From: a virus | Direction: 5' to 3' (one strand) | DNA: 64,000 nt | Virus record (IMG/VR): IMGVR_UViG_3300012931_000019 | Span: 1 to 64,000 of that record | Shown: positions 1 to 7,589 of the stretch, in pieces | Position numbering within the stretch: the first letter of the stretch is position 1 | Layout of the letters: each line of letters begins with the position of its first letter | The notes under the pieces: model-generated | The model's input: the letters and a program-made list of their open reading frames with translations, nothing else | Told to the model about the DNA's origin: nothing | Database searches by the model: none | Position numbers and translations under genes: made by a program

Positions 1-60
1 AAAGTAAGGCATTGTCTTTGTATTAATCGGATGATTACATATTACACATTGCTTAATCAT
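1..60 (-). CDS. partial small zinc-ribbon-like protein (N-terminus)
   Basis: The reading frame starts with ATG at 60-58 behind an AGGAGTTGA ribosome binding site and runs off the left window edge. The visible residues begin MIKQCVICNHPINTK. The CxxC pair is typical of half a zinc ribbon. It is the last visible member of the minus-strand small-gene array. Its function cannot be told from 20 residues. Confidence 0.6.
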   Translation of the reverse strand, partial: MIKQCVICNHPINTKTMPYF

Positions 61-64
61 AATC

Positions 65-358
65 TCAACTCCTTTTCTGTTCTTCAGGAGTTAAAACATA
101 TACTTCAATTTCACCAAATCTATCTTTTTGAATTTCAAGTTTATTTTTCTTAATAACATAATCCGACAAAGGCCATCTTCCACCCACTATACCATTATAA
201 TAATCATCTTTATAATTCGGTATAAAGTACCAAATAAATGCTCCCGCATTACGCATATGAATCCCAGCATATGAACGCTGAAAGGTTTCTGGATTTACCA
301 TTATGCCAAATTCATCTTTTAATCTTTGAGCAAGTTTTTCAACATTTTTACTTGCCAT
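65..358 (-). CDS. hypothetical protein, 97 aa
   Basis: Start ATG 358 has a GGGAGTGAG site 6 nt upstream. The protein is soluble, rich in aromatic residues in the middle (FIWYFIPNYKDDYYNG) and charged at both ends. I recognise no family. It is separated by under 30 nt from its upstream neighbour, so it is probably in the same operon. Confidence 0.75.
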   Translation of the reverse strand: MASKNVEKLAQRLKDEFGIMVNPETFQRSYAGIHMRNAGAFIWYFIPNYKDDYYNGIVGGRWPLSDYVIKKNKLEIQKDRFGEIEVYVLTPEEQKRS

Positions 359-385
359 AATCTCACTCCCTTTAAAATTCGCCTT

Positions 386-667
386 TTATTCCCAATAAGA
401 AATACTATTATTTACGACTTCTTCTATTAATCCAATCTCACCAATAATATCATTTGCAATTCCAGTATCCATAATTATTAGTGAATTATCTTCATATTTT
501 CTTATGATATTAACTGCCTTAGTTATATATTTGCCTATCTGTTCAGCTTCTTTTCTTGAAATCTTTGTCGCCGTTATCTCAGATTTGCTTGCTGTCACCG
601 TCATATCCGTTGTTAATTTTTGTATAGTATCATTCCAAGCAAAAGGATTCTCTTCTTTCTTTTTCAT
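386..667 (-). CDS. hypothetical protein, 93 aa
   Basis: Start ATG 667 with GGAAGTGAT upstream; the site overlaps the stop of the preceding gene, suggesting translational coupling. The protein is soluble and mostly helical, starting MKKKEENPFAWNDT. No recognised domain. Confidence 0.75.
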   Translation of the reverse strand: MKKKEENPFAWNDTIQKLTTDMTVTASKSEITATKISRKEAEQIGKYITKAVNIIRKYEDNSLIIMDTGIANDIIGEIGLIEEVVNNSISYWE

Positions 668-673
668 ATTAAA

Positions 674-850
674 TCACTTCCATTTAACATACTTTGCAAT
701 TGCTTCTTCCAAAGCTTCTTCATTTATGATTGGTAAATCTGGCAACATAAGATGCATTGATTCTGCATCTGTTAATCTTCTTCCTCTTATAATATCAATA
801 TCAACATCTGCTTTATTATATTTTCTATTTAAATATTTCTTAATTCCCAT
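674..850 (-). CDS. hypothetical protein, 58 aa
   Basis: Frame from ATG 850 (GAGGATTCT before it) to TGA 674. The product begins MGIKKYLNRKYNKADVDID and ends in a helical acidic segment with a Trp-Lys tail. Spacing to both neighbours is under 10 nt. Family not recognised. Confidence 0.65.
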   Translation of the reverse strand: MGIKKYLNRKYNKADVDIDIIRGRRLTDAESMHLMLPDLPIINEEALEEAIAKYVKWK

Positions 851-857
851 AGAATCC

Positions 858-1028
858 TCATTTATCTTGTTTTACTATGCGTTCAATCTCGATAATATCT
901 TCTGGATCAAACTCAAGTTCTTCCCATTGACCTTCTTCAATCAATTTTTTAGCTTCTTCTTTTGAACCTGCTTTAACAGTTCCTTTTGCCGATCCTTCTA
1001 CTCTCATTACAAATTTATAAGTATTCAT
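858..1028 (-). CDS. small protein with repeated beta/alpha pattern, 56 aa
   Basis: Frame from ATG 1028 to TGA 858. The product begins MNTYKFVMRVEGSAKGTVKA, then SKEEAKKLIEEG and an acidic C-terminus. The alternation of a strand, a Lys/Glu helix and a strand resembles many small phage 'KxxxxAxxxA' proteins of unknown role. Nothing more specific can be supported. Confidence 0.65.
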   Translation of the reverse strand: MNTYKFVMRVEGSAKGTVKAGSKEEAKKLIEEGQWEELEFDPEDIIEIERIVKQDK

Positions 1029-1071
1029 TTCTTCTATCTCCTTTTACTATGAAATAGTATTTTGATTATAA

Positions 1072-1272
1072 TTAAACCTGATTTTCATAAGCACTTAATT
1101 TCTTTTGCAACTCTATTCTTTCAAGTAATAATTGTTTGTGTTCTTGCAAAAGCAAATCTACTAAAGCTATTTCCATTTTATCGTAACAATCAGCATTTAA
1201 TTCACGGATGACTTTTTTACAGCCTATATGATTACTTATTAATTCAGCTTTTGTCCATTTCTGCTTTTTCAT
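1072..1272 (-). CDS. hypothetical protein, 66 aa, helical
   Basis: I place the start at ATG 1272 (MKKQKWTKAELISN) because GGAAGTG lies 6 nt upstream; an in-frame ATG at 1290 has no site. The C-terminal half (QEHKQLLLERIELQKKL) looks like a short coiled coil. Function unknown. Confidence 0.7.
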   Translation of the reverse strand: MKKQKWTKAELISNHIGCKKVIRELNADCYDKMEIALVDLLLQEHKQLLLERIELQKKLSAYENQV

Positions 1273-1337
1273 AATTACACTTCCTTTCAAATCCTTGTTT
1301 CATCGGTTTGGGAAAAATCCCAAATAAAAATCTCTCA

Positions 1338-1622
1338 TTATAATTGTCTGCTGTTTGGCTGTTCTCCTGCTGATTTAAGTATATTAAGTAAGTTGTTTGG
1401 CATCTGAGTCATCCAGTGATGATTTCTATCTTCTAAATGATTTCCAAATATTTCAGAGTAATCTTCAGCTTTCCATTCTTCTCTTGGCACAGGAACAATT
1501 TCACCACCGCAAGAACATTTTAAATCATCTGGTTCATAATCTCTTTTTAAATCACCGCAATAATATCCTGCGTCTTTACCACATTTATTACATTTTCCAA
1601 CAGTCCAATCATTAATATCCAT
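1338..1622 (-). CDS. zinc-ribbon-like protein, 94 aa
   Basis: Start chosen at ATG 1622 because GGGAG is 9 nt upstream; a TTG at 1631 abuts the site. A CNKCGK pair near residue 12 and a KCSCGGE group near residue 37 form a plausible Zn-ribbon (C-x2-C ... C-x-C). The rest is acidic and aromatic. It may bind nucleic acid or a host protein; that is inference. Confidence 0.7.
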   Translation of the reverse strand: MDINDWTVGKCNKCGKDAGYYCGDLKRDYEPDDLKCSCGGEIVPVPREEWKAEDYSEIFGNHLEDRNHHWMTQMPNNLLNILKSAGEQPNSRQL

Positions 1623-1651
1623 ATTAATCAACTCCCTTTAAATCCCGTATT

Positions 1652-1933
1652 TTATAATAATTCTTGGAATTTTTGACCTAAAAAATCTATTTGAATTTCT
1701 GTTAATTGTCCAACTCTTACTCCAATATTTTTTAACTTGTCAGTTTGTAAAGCATTACCGAGCATGGCATAATTATGTTCTTCAGTTAAACCATTAATCC
1801 TGCCCAAATCAATATTACTCATAACTGTTTTTTGATACCTTGAAGTAATAGGAATTGCTACCGTTCCGCATATTATATGGGGTCTATAATATCCATCGTT
1901 GTTTTGATACATATAAACTTCTCCGTGTTTCAT
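1652..1933 (-). CDS. MazF/PemK-like fold protein (tentative), 93 aa
   Basis: Start ATG 1933 follows GGAGTGAACAAA; the GTG at 1942 overlaps the site. The order of elements fits MazF/PemK endoribonucleases: an N-terminal GEVYMYQN strand, RPHIICG, then PITSRYQ, a central NGLTEEHNYAM segment, and a C-terminal VGQLTEIQIDFLGQKF helix. No antitoxin gene was recognised beside it, so a host-directed RNase or a non-catalytic relative is as likely as a toxin. Based on residue pattern only. Confidence 0.45.
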   Translation of the reverse strand: MKHGEVYMYQNNDGYYRPHIICGTVAIPITSRYQKTVMSNIDLGRINGLTEEHNYAMLGNALQTDKLKNIGVRVGQLTEIQIDFLGQKFQELL

Positions 1934-1980
1934 TTTGTTCACTCCAATCCATTAAATTTCTTATTTTAATTGCTTATCTA

Positions 1981-2193
1981 TTAACCAATTATACTATGAA
2001 TTGTGAAATCACAATATTTCGTCTTATTTCCAAGATATCTTATGTAACCCATATGTTCACTAGATATCTCATAAGTTAATGGTTTATTTAAATCTCTTTC
2101 AAACTGTTTTACTGCTTTTTCTATATTAGGAGCATTAATTATAATCGCTTCATCTTCATCTTCTATAAATTTACAAATTTTAAATTTCGCCAT
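1981..2193 (-). CDS. hypothetical protein, 70 aa
   Basis: Starts MAKFKICKFIEDEDEAIIIN with a site about 8 nt upstream. It has a strand, an AxxIEKAVKQFERDL helix, then strands, similar in layout to several other products of this array (14046 and 21624), which may be distant paralogues. Function unknown. Confidence 0.7.
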   Translation of the reverse strand: MAKFKICKFIEDEDEAIIINAPNIEKAVKQFERDLNKPLTYEISSEHMGYIRYLGNKTKYCDFTIHSIIG

Positions 2194-2246
2194 ATTTTCA
2201 TCCCTTTCTTAAATTCAAATTCTTAAATTCAAATAAATTTCTCGTT

Positions 2247-2423
2247 TTAACAGCATTTAAAATAATCAATCATATCTGTTATCATTGCTTGTGCATATTC
2301 AATTCTATCTTCTCTCATTTCCAATCCAGAATTATAATAGTCTTCATCCCAATCCCACGTTTCAACTTGCTTTTTCATATCTTCAAGTATTAATATAGAT
2401 TTTTCTTTTAACTGCGAATCCAT
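2247..2423 (-). CDS. hypothetical acidic helical protein, 58 aa
   Basis: Frame from ATG 2423 to TAA 2247. The product is strongly acidic, begins MDSQLKEKSILILEDMKKQ and contains WDWDEDYYN. It ends with CC. No family recognised. It lies in register with the array and has an AAGAAGGGT site. Confidence 0.6.
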   Translation of the reverse strand: MDSQLKEKSILILEDMKKQVETWDWDEDYYNSGLEMREDRIEYAQAMITDMIDYFKCC

Positions 2424-2446
2424 TTTAACCCTTCTTTCTTAATCAA

Positions 2447-2884
2447 TCATTTACTCAACAACCGAAACGAAACACATTCTCCAGCTATCATCTTATGATA
2501 GTAAATTTTATCATCATAATTAATGATCCTGATTCTTACTGGCTGTTCTGCTTCGTCATAAAAATTATCATCCGAAAGAAAAGTACCGCATCTTAAAACT
2601 GTTGGCTCTATAGGTGATTGTAATGCTTTTTCTAAAATAGACTCATACTCTTTAATCCCTTCAGTCGTTTTAATAGTTAATGTATGGTTCTGTTCATCAT
2701 AGTTTTCATCGACTTCATCATCCAATTTAATTTTTGATAATATTCCTTCTGCAATTTCTTTAATACTTTCATAATTAATGGGAATGTCTTCACCTTTTGT
2801 TGTTCTTTTATTTTCACCCTGAACTATTAATCCTTCTTTATATAACTTCATTGTCGGATTATCATTAAAATTACCTGTTGTCAT
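2447..2884 (-). CDS. hypothetical protein, 145 aa
   Basis: Start ATG 2884 behind AAGGAGGAATTT. The middle contains an acidic stretch (LDDEVDENYDEQNH) and the C-terminus has alternating strands (VRIRIINYDDKIYYH). One of the larger products of the first array segment. No domain recognised. Confidence 0.75.
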   Translation of the reverse strand: MTTGNFNDNPTMKLYKEGLIVQGENKRTTKGEDIPINYESIKEIAEGILSKIKLDDEVDENYDEQNHTLTIKTTEGIKEYESILEKALQSPIEPTVLRCGTFLSDDNFYDEAEQPVRIRIINYDDKIYYHKMIAGECVSFRLLSK

Positions 2885-2921
2885 TTTAAATTCCTCCTTA
2901 ATTTAGAATGAAATCAAGTTT

Positions 2922-3173
2922 TTAAATGGTTTCTTCTACAATATAACCACCATTATGCCATTCAATTATTTCTTTTTTGGTTTCAATCTTTTGTATATCT
3001 TCGTCATGAACATAAAAAATAATATTATTCTCTTCTTTTGAAATACTTGTTATTTCTTGACACACAATTCTTATACCAAACTCGTTATTAAAGAATTTTT
3101 CAATGATTCTTGGTGTATTTTTATCACGACCTACATTTTTCCATACATACATTTTGTTAAAATTATTATTCAT
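2922..3173 (-). CDS. hypothetical protein, 83 aa
   Basis: Start ATG 3173 with AAAGGGA upstream. Begins MNNNFNKMYVWKNVGRD. Soluble and mixed alpha/beta, with no Cys-rich motif. Function unknown. Confidence 0.7.
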   Translation of the reverse strand: MNNNFNKMYVWKNVGRDKNTPRIIEKFFNNEFGIRIVCQEITSISKEENNIIFYVHDEDIQKIETKKEIIEWHNGGYIVEETI

Positions 3174-3225
3174 TTTCTTTTCCCTTTCTCCTTAAAAGCC
3201 TTTAAAATAAGGTTTTGATATTCTT

Positions 3226-3450
3226 TCATTTATTCAAATTCATATTAATACTTCTACTTGTAATTTCTTTGATGATCTGTTTGCCAGATGTTTTTATTAT
3301 ATAATTTCCGTGTTCCCCAGCGTTTACAACGTCTTTATAGATCATATTATCTTTTACAGCATTCTTTACAATTTTTATAGCTTTCTGAAGATCGTCTTCG
3401 TCAAACACTTCTACGGTAAGCTCCACTTCTGTTTTAACTTTAAATTTCAT
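3226..3450 (-). CDS. hypothetical protein, 74 aa
   Basis: Start ATG 3450 behind GGGAGGTAAAGT. It opens with a strand (MKFKVKTEVELTVEVFDEDD), followed by a Lys-rich helix (LQKAIKIVKNAVKD) and two strands. The layout resembles other strand-helix-strand minis of the array. Function unknown. Confidence 0.7.
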   Translation of the reverse strand: MKFKVKTEVELTVEVFDEDDLQKAIKIVKNAVKDNMIYKDVVNAGEHGNYIIKTSGKQIIKEITSRSINMNLNK

Positions 3451-3472
3451 ACTTTACCTCCCAAACTATTAA

Positions 3473-3706
3473 TCATTCTTTTGCTAAATCGTCTTCGGCT
3501 TCATAGCGATTTAGATACAGATTTTCGCCAACTATTCCAGTAACAGAAGTGGTGTAGAGTGATGGCATTTCATATTCAACTTTGAATTTGTTAGTGCCAA
3601 ATTCATACGAAACCAGCCTTACAATGACCCCTTCATTTACTTTATGGTTTCTGATTTTGTAAACCTTGTCTCCAGTTTTACATGGTATCTTAATCGTGTT
3701 TTCCAT
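3473..3706 (-). CDS. small phage protein of the 'KVYxI ... EAExxL' type, 77 aa
   Basis: Start ATG 3706 chosen: GAGGA is 6 nt upstream, while ATG 3712 abuts it. GDKVYKI, a central YEFGTNKFKVEYE segment and a final GENLYLNRYEAEDDLAKE match the pattern of a small phage and prophage protein family common in Firmicutes that ends in an EA(E/x)xxL helix. The function of that family is not known to me. It is the first gene after the promoter at 3812-3839. Confidence 0.7.
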   Translation of the reverse strand: MENTIKIPCKTGDKVYKIRNHKVNEGVIVRLVSYEFGTNKFKVEYEMPSLYTTSVTGIVGENLYLNRYEAEDDLAKE

Positions 3707-3811
3707 TTTCATTCCTCACTTTCTGAAAACATAGTAGAAATTTATTTATCAAATTTCCCTTAAATCTATATTTTTATATGGTCTAAACCCGTACATTTCA
3801 AACTATGTCTT

Positions 3812-3839
3812 ATTATACCATATCCATGTGTAGTGTCAA
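3812..3839 (-). promoter_or_regulatory. sigma-A-like promoter with -35 palindrome
   Basis: On the minus strand TTGACA (3839-3834), a 16-nt spacer and TATAAT (3817-3812). The -35 box sits in GTATTGACACTAC, close to the 13-bp palindrome found at four other early promoters, and A-tracts lie just upstream. The first gene downstream is at 3473-3706, leaving a leader of about 100 nt. Confidence 0.8.
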
Positions 3840-3875
3840 TACATTTCCATAATTTTATTTATTTTGTTTTTGTTT

Positions 3876-3935
3876 TTATTTCTTAGTAATTAATGCACAT
3901 GCCAATGCTATTAATCCAAAATATATAATACCCAT
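3876..3935 (-). CDS. 19-residue hydrophobic peptide
   Basis: MGIIYFGLIALACALITKK with GGAGGG 8 nt before ATG 3935, the site overlapping the stop of the upstream gene. A single membrane span with a basic end. The strong site and position argue that it is translated; the small size leaves doubt. It lies just upstream of the promoter at 3812. Confidence 0.5.
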   Translation of the reverse strand: MGIIYFGLIALACALITKK

Positions 3936-3939
3936 TTAT

Positions 3940-4233
3940 TCAACCCTCCGTTCCTGTACTATTAATATTTTCATCATTAACAAATTCATAAGGATCGATG
4001 TTATAAGTAATTGCAAATAATAAAATGTCTTGTACAGTGGCGATTACGGGATTGGCAGAATTAATCTGTCCTTTAATCTTTTCTTTCTTCCATTCCAATT
4101 TAATCATAACATCGGTATATTTTATGTTATGGTCTTTACATATCTTGATAAAATTTTGCTTGATAATTTTTCTATCTGTCTCATTGTACTTCTTTATAAA
4201 TTCTAATGCTTCAATCTGATCTGTTAATTTCAT
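3940..4233 (-). CDS. helix-turn-helix-like DNA-binding protein, 97 aa
   Basis: Start ATG 4233 behind GAAAGGGG. Central helices (FIKICKDHNIKYTDVMIKL, then a recognition-like segment and a helix with NIDPYEFV) resemble XRE-type HTH proteins, in which the final 'xIDPxEF' helix is common. It is next to the AbrB gene, so this could be the regulatory corner of the early region. No ligand domain is seen. Confidence 0.5.
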   Translation of the reverse strand: MKLTDQIEALEFIKKYNETDRKIIKQNFIKICKDHNIKYTDVMIKLEWKKEKIKGQINSANPVIATVQDILLFAITYNIDPYEFVNDENINSTGTEG

Positions 4234-4301
4234 ATATTTTGTTACCCCTTTCTAGTTATATTCTTTAATTGTAATCCGATAAAAATCGTGTTTCAACGGG
4301 T

Positions 4302-4586
4302 TTATTTATTTAAATCTTTTAAAATGTCTCTGGACTGTTTAAGTAACTCAATTGCTTCAGGACAATTAACATCATAATTGTCTGTTATTCTCTCAATAAT
4401 ATCATCAATTTCTTCTTCATATGTTTCTGTTACCCTGTACTTTTTAAATGTTACTTCACCACTTTTAGTATTCACAAATATCTCAAGTGGATCGCCTTCG
4501 CGAATTCGCATTGTTCTTCTGATTTCCTTCGGAATAACTACACGCCCAAGATCGTCGATTCTTCTCACTATTCCTGTTGATTTCAT
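4302..4586 (-). CDS. AbrB/SpoVT-family transition-state-type regulator, 94 aa
   Basis: The N-terminal ~48 residues (STGIVRRIDDLGRVVIPKEI, then RRTMRIREGDPLEIF) are a textbook AbrB swapped-hairpin DNA-binding domain: the GIVRxIDxLGRVVIPKEIR signature is complete. The C-terminal ~45 residues are helical and acidic and may set multimer form. Family members are dimeric or tetrameric DNA-binding regulators. Here it may repress early or lysogeny promoters, which is inference. Start ATG 4586 with AAGGAGGAATTT, which overlaps the stop of the preceding gene. Confidence 0.92.
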   Translation of the reverse strand: MKSTGIVRRIDDLGRVVIPKEIRRTMRIREGDPLEIFVNTKSGEVTFKKYRVTETYEEEIDDIIERITDNYDVNCPEAIELLKQSRDILKDLNK

Positions 4587-4587
4587 A

Positions 4588-4737
4588 TTAAAATTCCTCC
4601 TTTTCTGTTATCTTCTTATTTTTACTACGTTTATACACTTTACCAGATTCTACGATCCTGTCACAAGGATTAAGACAACCCCATGACCGACGAATAGTTA
4701 AGATTAATGGTTTTTCTTTTTTCTTTCTTTTTTTCAT
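4588..4737 (-). CDS. basic small protein with W/NP/R/Y-K pattern, 49 aa
   Basis: Frame from ATG 4737 (AAAGGAGAACAACCG before it) to TAA 4588. The sequence is very basic at both ends with a core RRSWGCLNPCDRIVESGKVY. The W-x-NP-x-xR-x-V-x-SxKxY pattern recurs in small clostridial prophage proteins, possibly nucleic-acid binding. Its stop codon lies within the AbrB ribosome binding region, suggesting coupling. Confidence 0.6.
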   Translation of the reverse strand: MKKRKKKEKPLILTIRRSWGCLNPCDRIVESGKVYKRSKNKKITEKEEF

Positions 4738-4769
4738 GACGGTTGTTCTCCTTTCAGTTTTGTAATAAT

Positions 4770-5066
4770 CTAAATTCTGTCTGGTGGAAAGATATGCTCC
4801 GAAAACAATTCATTCCATTCAAATCCCATCGGATAATAAGGCTGACCGCATTCCAGAACGTGCTTCAATGCTTCTTTTCGGTTCAAAAACTCTCCAGTGT
4901 CGGTTAAGAATCCTTGTTCTGCTCTTACAATATCAAGCCTTGTCTGTTCGTCGCACGTTTCTTCGTTGCAGTTTGCGAACTTGATTCTGATTTCCGTCAA
5001 TGGTTCTATATGCCACCTACCTTGATAAATTTGATCTCTAAATTTAATTGCCGCCGCTGTTATCAT
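4770..5066 (-). CDS. hypothetical protein, 98 aa
   Basis: Start ATG 5066 chosen because AAAGGAGAAAA precedes it; an upstream in-frame ATG at 5090 has no site. It contains FANCNEETCDEQTRLDIV and ends FPPDRI. Function unknown. Confidence 0.7.
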   Translation of the reverse strand: MITAAAIKFRDQIYQGRWHIEPLTEIRIKFANCNEETCDEQTRLDIVRAEQGFLTDTGEFLNRKEALKHVLECGQPYYPMGFEWNELFSEHIFPPDRI

Positions 5067-5142
5067 TTTTTCTCCTTTAAGTATACTCATGGTATACTAA
5101 TTTCCTTTCTATTATTTATAATTTTACTTTAAAATGTTAGAT

Positions 5143-5370
5143 TTAAGCGGATTTTCTATGTAGAAAATCTTCAATGTACATTGGTCTAAAAAATACATCT
5201 TGATATCTCATTTTTCGCAAATCCCAAACTTTACTACATAATGATGGTGTATTATAAACCCCGTAATCAATTTCAATTTCATAAACTTCGTTAATATTAA
5301 TAACGTCGCCTTGTTTAAAATCTATGCCGTTCTGTTCTTTCAGTTCTTGTCTAGTAAATCTATAATACAT
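5143..5370 (-). CDS. hypothetical protein, 75 aa
   Basis: Start ATG 5370 behind AAGGAGATATAAAA. Tyr-rich N-terminus (MYYRFTRQELKEQNGID), then a GDVININEVYEIEIDYG strand region as in small SH3-like folds. No family recognised. Confidence 0.7.
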   Translation of the reverse strand: MYYRFTRQELKEQNGIDFKQGDVININEVYEIEIDYGVYNTPSLCSKVWDLRKMRYQDVFFRPMYIEDFLHRKSA

Positions 5371-5418
5371 TTTTATATCTCCTTCCTAAATACCGTGAAA
5401 GATCAGATTTAACGAATT

Positions 5419-5577
5419 TTAAATATTACATCCTGCATTCCATCTTCGATATCGTTCAATAAAACTAATGAGAATATTTTTTGGAAGTCTCTTTAAATGC
5501 TTTTCCGTTTCTCTCTTATCAAAAGATAAAATACTTTCAATTAATTCTGTTTTTGTACATTCGTATAAATCTTTCAT
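5419..5577 (-). CDS. hypothetical helical protein, 52 aa
   Basis: Frame from ATG 5577 (AAAGGAGAATAAAAA) to TAA 5419. Begins MKDLYECTKTELIESILSFD and ends IERYRRWNAGCNI. The 'ExTKxELIxxIL' opening is typical of short helical phage proteins. Function unknown. Confidence 0.65.
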   Translation of the reverse strand: MKDLYECTKTELIESILSFDKRETEKHLKRLPKNILISFIERYRRWNAGCNI

Positions 5578-5608
5578 TTTTTATTCTCCTTTCCATTCCT
5601 ACAAATTA

Positions 5609-6046
5609 TCAGATTGATATGGTTTTCGCATAATTTACCATTTTTAATAGTTGACACTTTAATCTTTCATTTTCTTCTGCCAACTTAGAATATGGTGTTA
5701 TGATTGCTATTTTGTCTTCAACTTCATATTCCTTTTCTTTAATCAATCTTTCTGCTTCTGCCGTTTGTTCCGCTGTTAATCCCCTATTCCATCCAGCAAA
5801 TATATAGATTATTTCGTCGGTATTTTTATTTTGCATTGCATATTGTGCTAATAAATCAGCTTCTTCTATTGTTTCAATGTAATCGTACAATCTTACTCTT
5901 GCACCATTATTAAGAATCTTGGTGACTCCATACCCATTTGTTATACTCATTTTTATTTCCTCCTTCTTATCTTCTGGACATTTTATAAAATCCAAACAGT
6001 GTTTACATATAGTTGGTACACCTTTATAAATACACTCTGTCACCAT
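5609..6046 (-). CDS. hypothetical protein, 145 aa, possible internal second start
   Basis: Start ATG 6046 chosen because GAAAGGAAATATT precedes it. The first 30 residues hold four Cys (ECIYKG, CKHCLDFIKC), a likely Zn knuckle. A second ATG near 5951 (MSITNGYGVTK) follows a perfect AAGGAGGAAATAAAA, so two products from one frame are possible. The C-terminal half is helical and ends with a coiled-coil-like segment. Confidence 0.7.
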   Translation of the reverse strand: MVTECIYKGVPTICKHCLDFIKCPEDKKEEIKMSITNGYGVTKILNNGARVRLYDYIETIEEADLLAQYAMQNKNTDEIIYIFAGWNRGLTAEQTAEAERLIKEKEYEVEDKIAIITPYSKLAEENERLKCQLLKMVNYAKTISI

Positions 6047-6079
6047 AATATTTCCTTTCAAATAAACCTTTTAAATGCT

Positions 6080-6424
6080 TTAACAAGCCATCAGTTTAAT
6101 ATAATTTCTCATAATATGCTTTACTGCGCGAATCACAACATCTACTGATTTCTGATTAAAGTTTGAAAAATTAACAGTTATTTCTTTGATTTTAATAATA
6201 TTGTTTTCTTCTGTTATTTCTTTTAATTGTTCCAAAATCTCTCGACAATCATTGTAAGAAAGTTTTTCTTCAATTGATTCTAAATATTCAATTCCTTCTA
6301 CACCGATTAATGATTCACCAATGGTATAAGGTGGTTTTATATTTATAAATTCAATCTTATCTGTTATAGTAGCATTAACAGCTACATCACCATATCCTAA
6401 ATAAACTGTATTACCTTTTATCAT
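6080..6424 (-). CDS. hypothetical protein, 114 aa
   Basis: Start ATG 6424 with GGAGAGGTAAAATAA upstream; the stop of the next gene upstream is 1 nt away, so the pair is probably coupled. Mixed strands and helices, no Cys motif, and a helix ending NYIKLMAC. Function unknown. Confidence 0.7.
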   Translation of the reverse strand: MIKGNTVYLGYGDVAVNATITDKIEFINIKPPYTIGESLIGVEGIEYLESIEEKLSYNDCREILEQLKEITEENNIIKIKEITVNFSNFNQKSVDVVIRAVKHIMRNYIKLMAC

Positions 6425-6425
6425 T

Positions 6426-6605
6426 TTATTTTACCTCTCCAAACATTTCACCAAAATTATATTCAATACGATCCATTACTTTCTGAAATGCTTTATATTC
6501 TTCACTTTCATGATCACCATTTGCATTTTGCATTCCAATCAACATTGCTATAATAGAATCCCTCTGTGATGCTCTACCTTCTTTTCTTACTTCTGTATAA
6601 TCCAT
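6426..6605 (-). CDS. hypothetical protein, 59 aa
   Basis: Start placed at ATG 6605 (MDYTEVRKEGRASQRDSII) with GTGAGATTAGAA upstream; a GTG at 6617 is the alternative. Mostly helical and acidic at the end. Function unknown. Confidence 0.6.
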   Translation of the reverse strand: MDYTEVRKEGRASQRDSIIAMLIGMQNANGDHESEEYKAFQKVMDRIEYNFGEMFGEVK

Positions 6606-6654
6606 TTCTAATCTCACTTTCTCATTTCCGTTAAATCACCGATTTGCTTGGGTT

Positions 6655-6852
6655 CTATTCACACAAATTATTTATCGCTTCGTTCTTATTATTATTTATT
6701 TTTTTAATCACATTTAATTTTGCTTTGTTATCACGATTTTCATCAACAACTCTATCATATGACTTTAGAATCATGTTGTGCAAAATTTTATAAATTTCCA
6801 CTTCAAGATTGTTATCCATAATATCTGTCAGTATGTCATTTACTTTGTTCAT
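6655..6852 (-). CDS. hypothetical helical protein, 65 aa
   Basis: Start ATG 6852 behind GGAGGTATAACAG. Almost entirely predicted helical and Asn-rich (KKINNNKNEAINNLCE at the C-terminus). Function unknown. Confidence 0.65.
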   Translation of the reverse strand: MNKVNDILTDIMDNNLEVEIYKILHNMILKSYDRVVDENRDNKAKLNVIKKINNNKNEAINNLCE

Positions 6853-6886
6853 CTGTTATACCTCCATTTCCGATGAATCATTGAAT

Positions 6887-7108
6887 TTATAGGCTTTTTA
6901 ATTCATCTTCAGCATCTTTTAAATAACCTTTATAATGTTCAATTATCATATCTAAAACTACTGGTTCTAAATCACAAGTTTCCATTTCTCGATAATAAAT
7001 TTTAAATTCATCTGGATAACTTCTATTTTCTAAACTTGTTAAGAATGCCTTATATCTATTAATTTGTTCTACTACCCTTGCAATTTTGTTTGCTCTATTC
7101 ATGTCCAT
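6887..7108 (-). CDS. hypothetical helical protein, 73 aa
   Basis: Start ATG 7108 behind GGGAGAAAAATAAA. Two long helices separated by SYPDEFKIYYREM. The C-terminal KGYLKDAEDELKSL looks like a short coiled coil. Function unknown. Confidence 0.7.
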   Translation of the reverse strand: MDMNRANKIARVVEQINRYKAFLTSLENRSYPDEFKIYYREMETCDLEPVVLDMIIEHYKGYLKDAEDELKSL

Positions 7109-7153
7109 TTTATTTTTCTCCCTTCATTTCCTTTAAAACTCTGATTTTAACTA

Positions 7154-7549
7154 CTATTGCATGCCACCAACAATTAACTGAAAATCTTCTGGACTCTTTA
7201 ATACTCTTGGTTTATATTTTGGGTTGTTCTGTCTCTTCTCTTTACCGCTGATCTGTCTGCTCATATTATTTAATTTCTTCAAATGACTTTCCGTTGATAT
7301 TCTCAATGTTGCCATGTTTTCTAATTCATTTTTAACTGTTCTTCGCTGTTCTGAATTATTATAAAGTGCCTTTGCGAATAAATATCCAGCATACATATCA
7401 AATTTACCGTCAGTATTTTCAATTTCGTGTAAAATATCTGATCGTATTTTATCCTGTGTACTTACGCTTTCTATTAACTGCTGGTAATCAGCTTCGATAT
7501 CGTTCATGATATCTGTTAACTGTGTTATGTACTTTTGTGCCTTACACAT
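7154..7549 (-). CDS. hypothetical coiled-coil protein, 131 aa
   Basis: Start ATG 7549 with AAAGGAGGTATAACAA. The first 100 residues are long amphipathic helices (QKYITQLTDIMNDIEADYQQ onward) and the tail is basic and Pro-containing (NNPKYKPRVLKSPEDF). Probably oligomeric; partner unknown. Confidence 0.75.
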   Translation of the reverse strand: MCKAQKYITQLTDIMNDIEADYQQLIESVSTQDKIRSDILHEIENTDGKFDMYAGYLFAKALYNNSEQRRTVKNELENMATLRISTESHLKKLNNMSRQISGKEKRQNNPKYKPRVLKSPEDFQLIVGGMQ

Positions 7550-7589
7550 TTGTTATACCTCCTTTAGCTTGTCATATGACAAGTATTTT

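Noticed and set aside
504-965. 153-codon plus-strand frame opposite small minus genes
   Set aside because: No ribosome binding site; it is antisense to three well-supported minus genes and its Phe/Leu/Ser-rich composition is that of a shadow frame.
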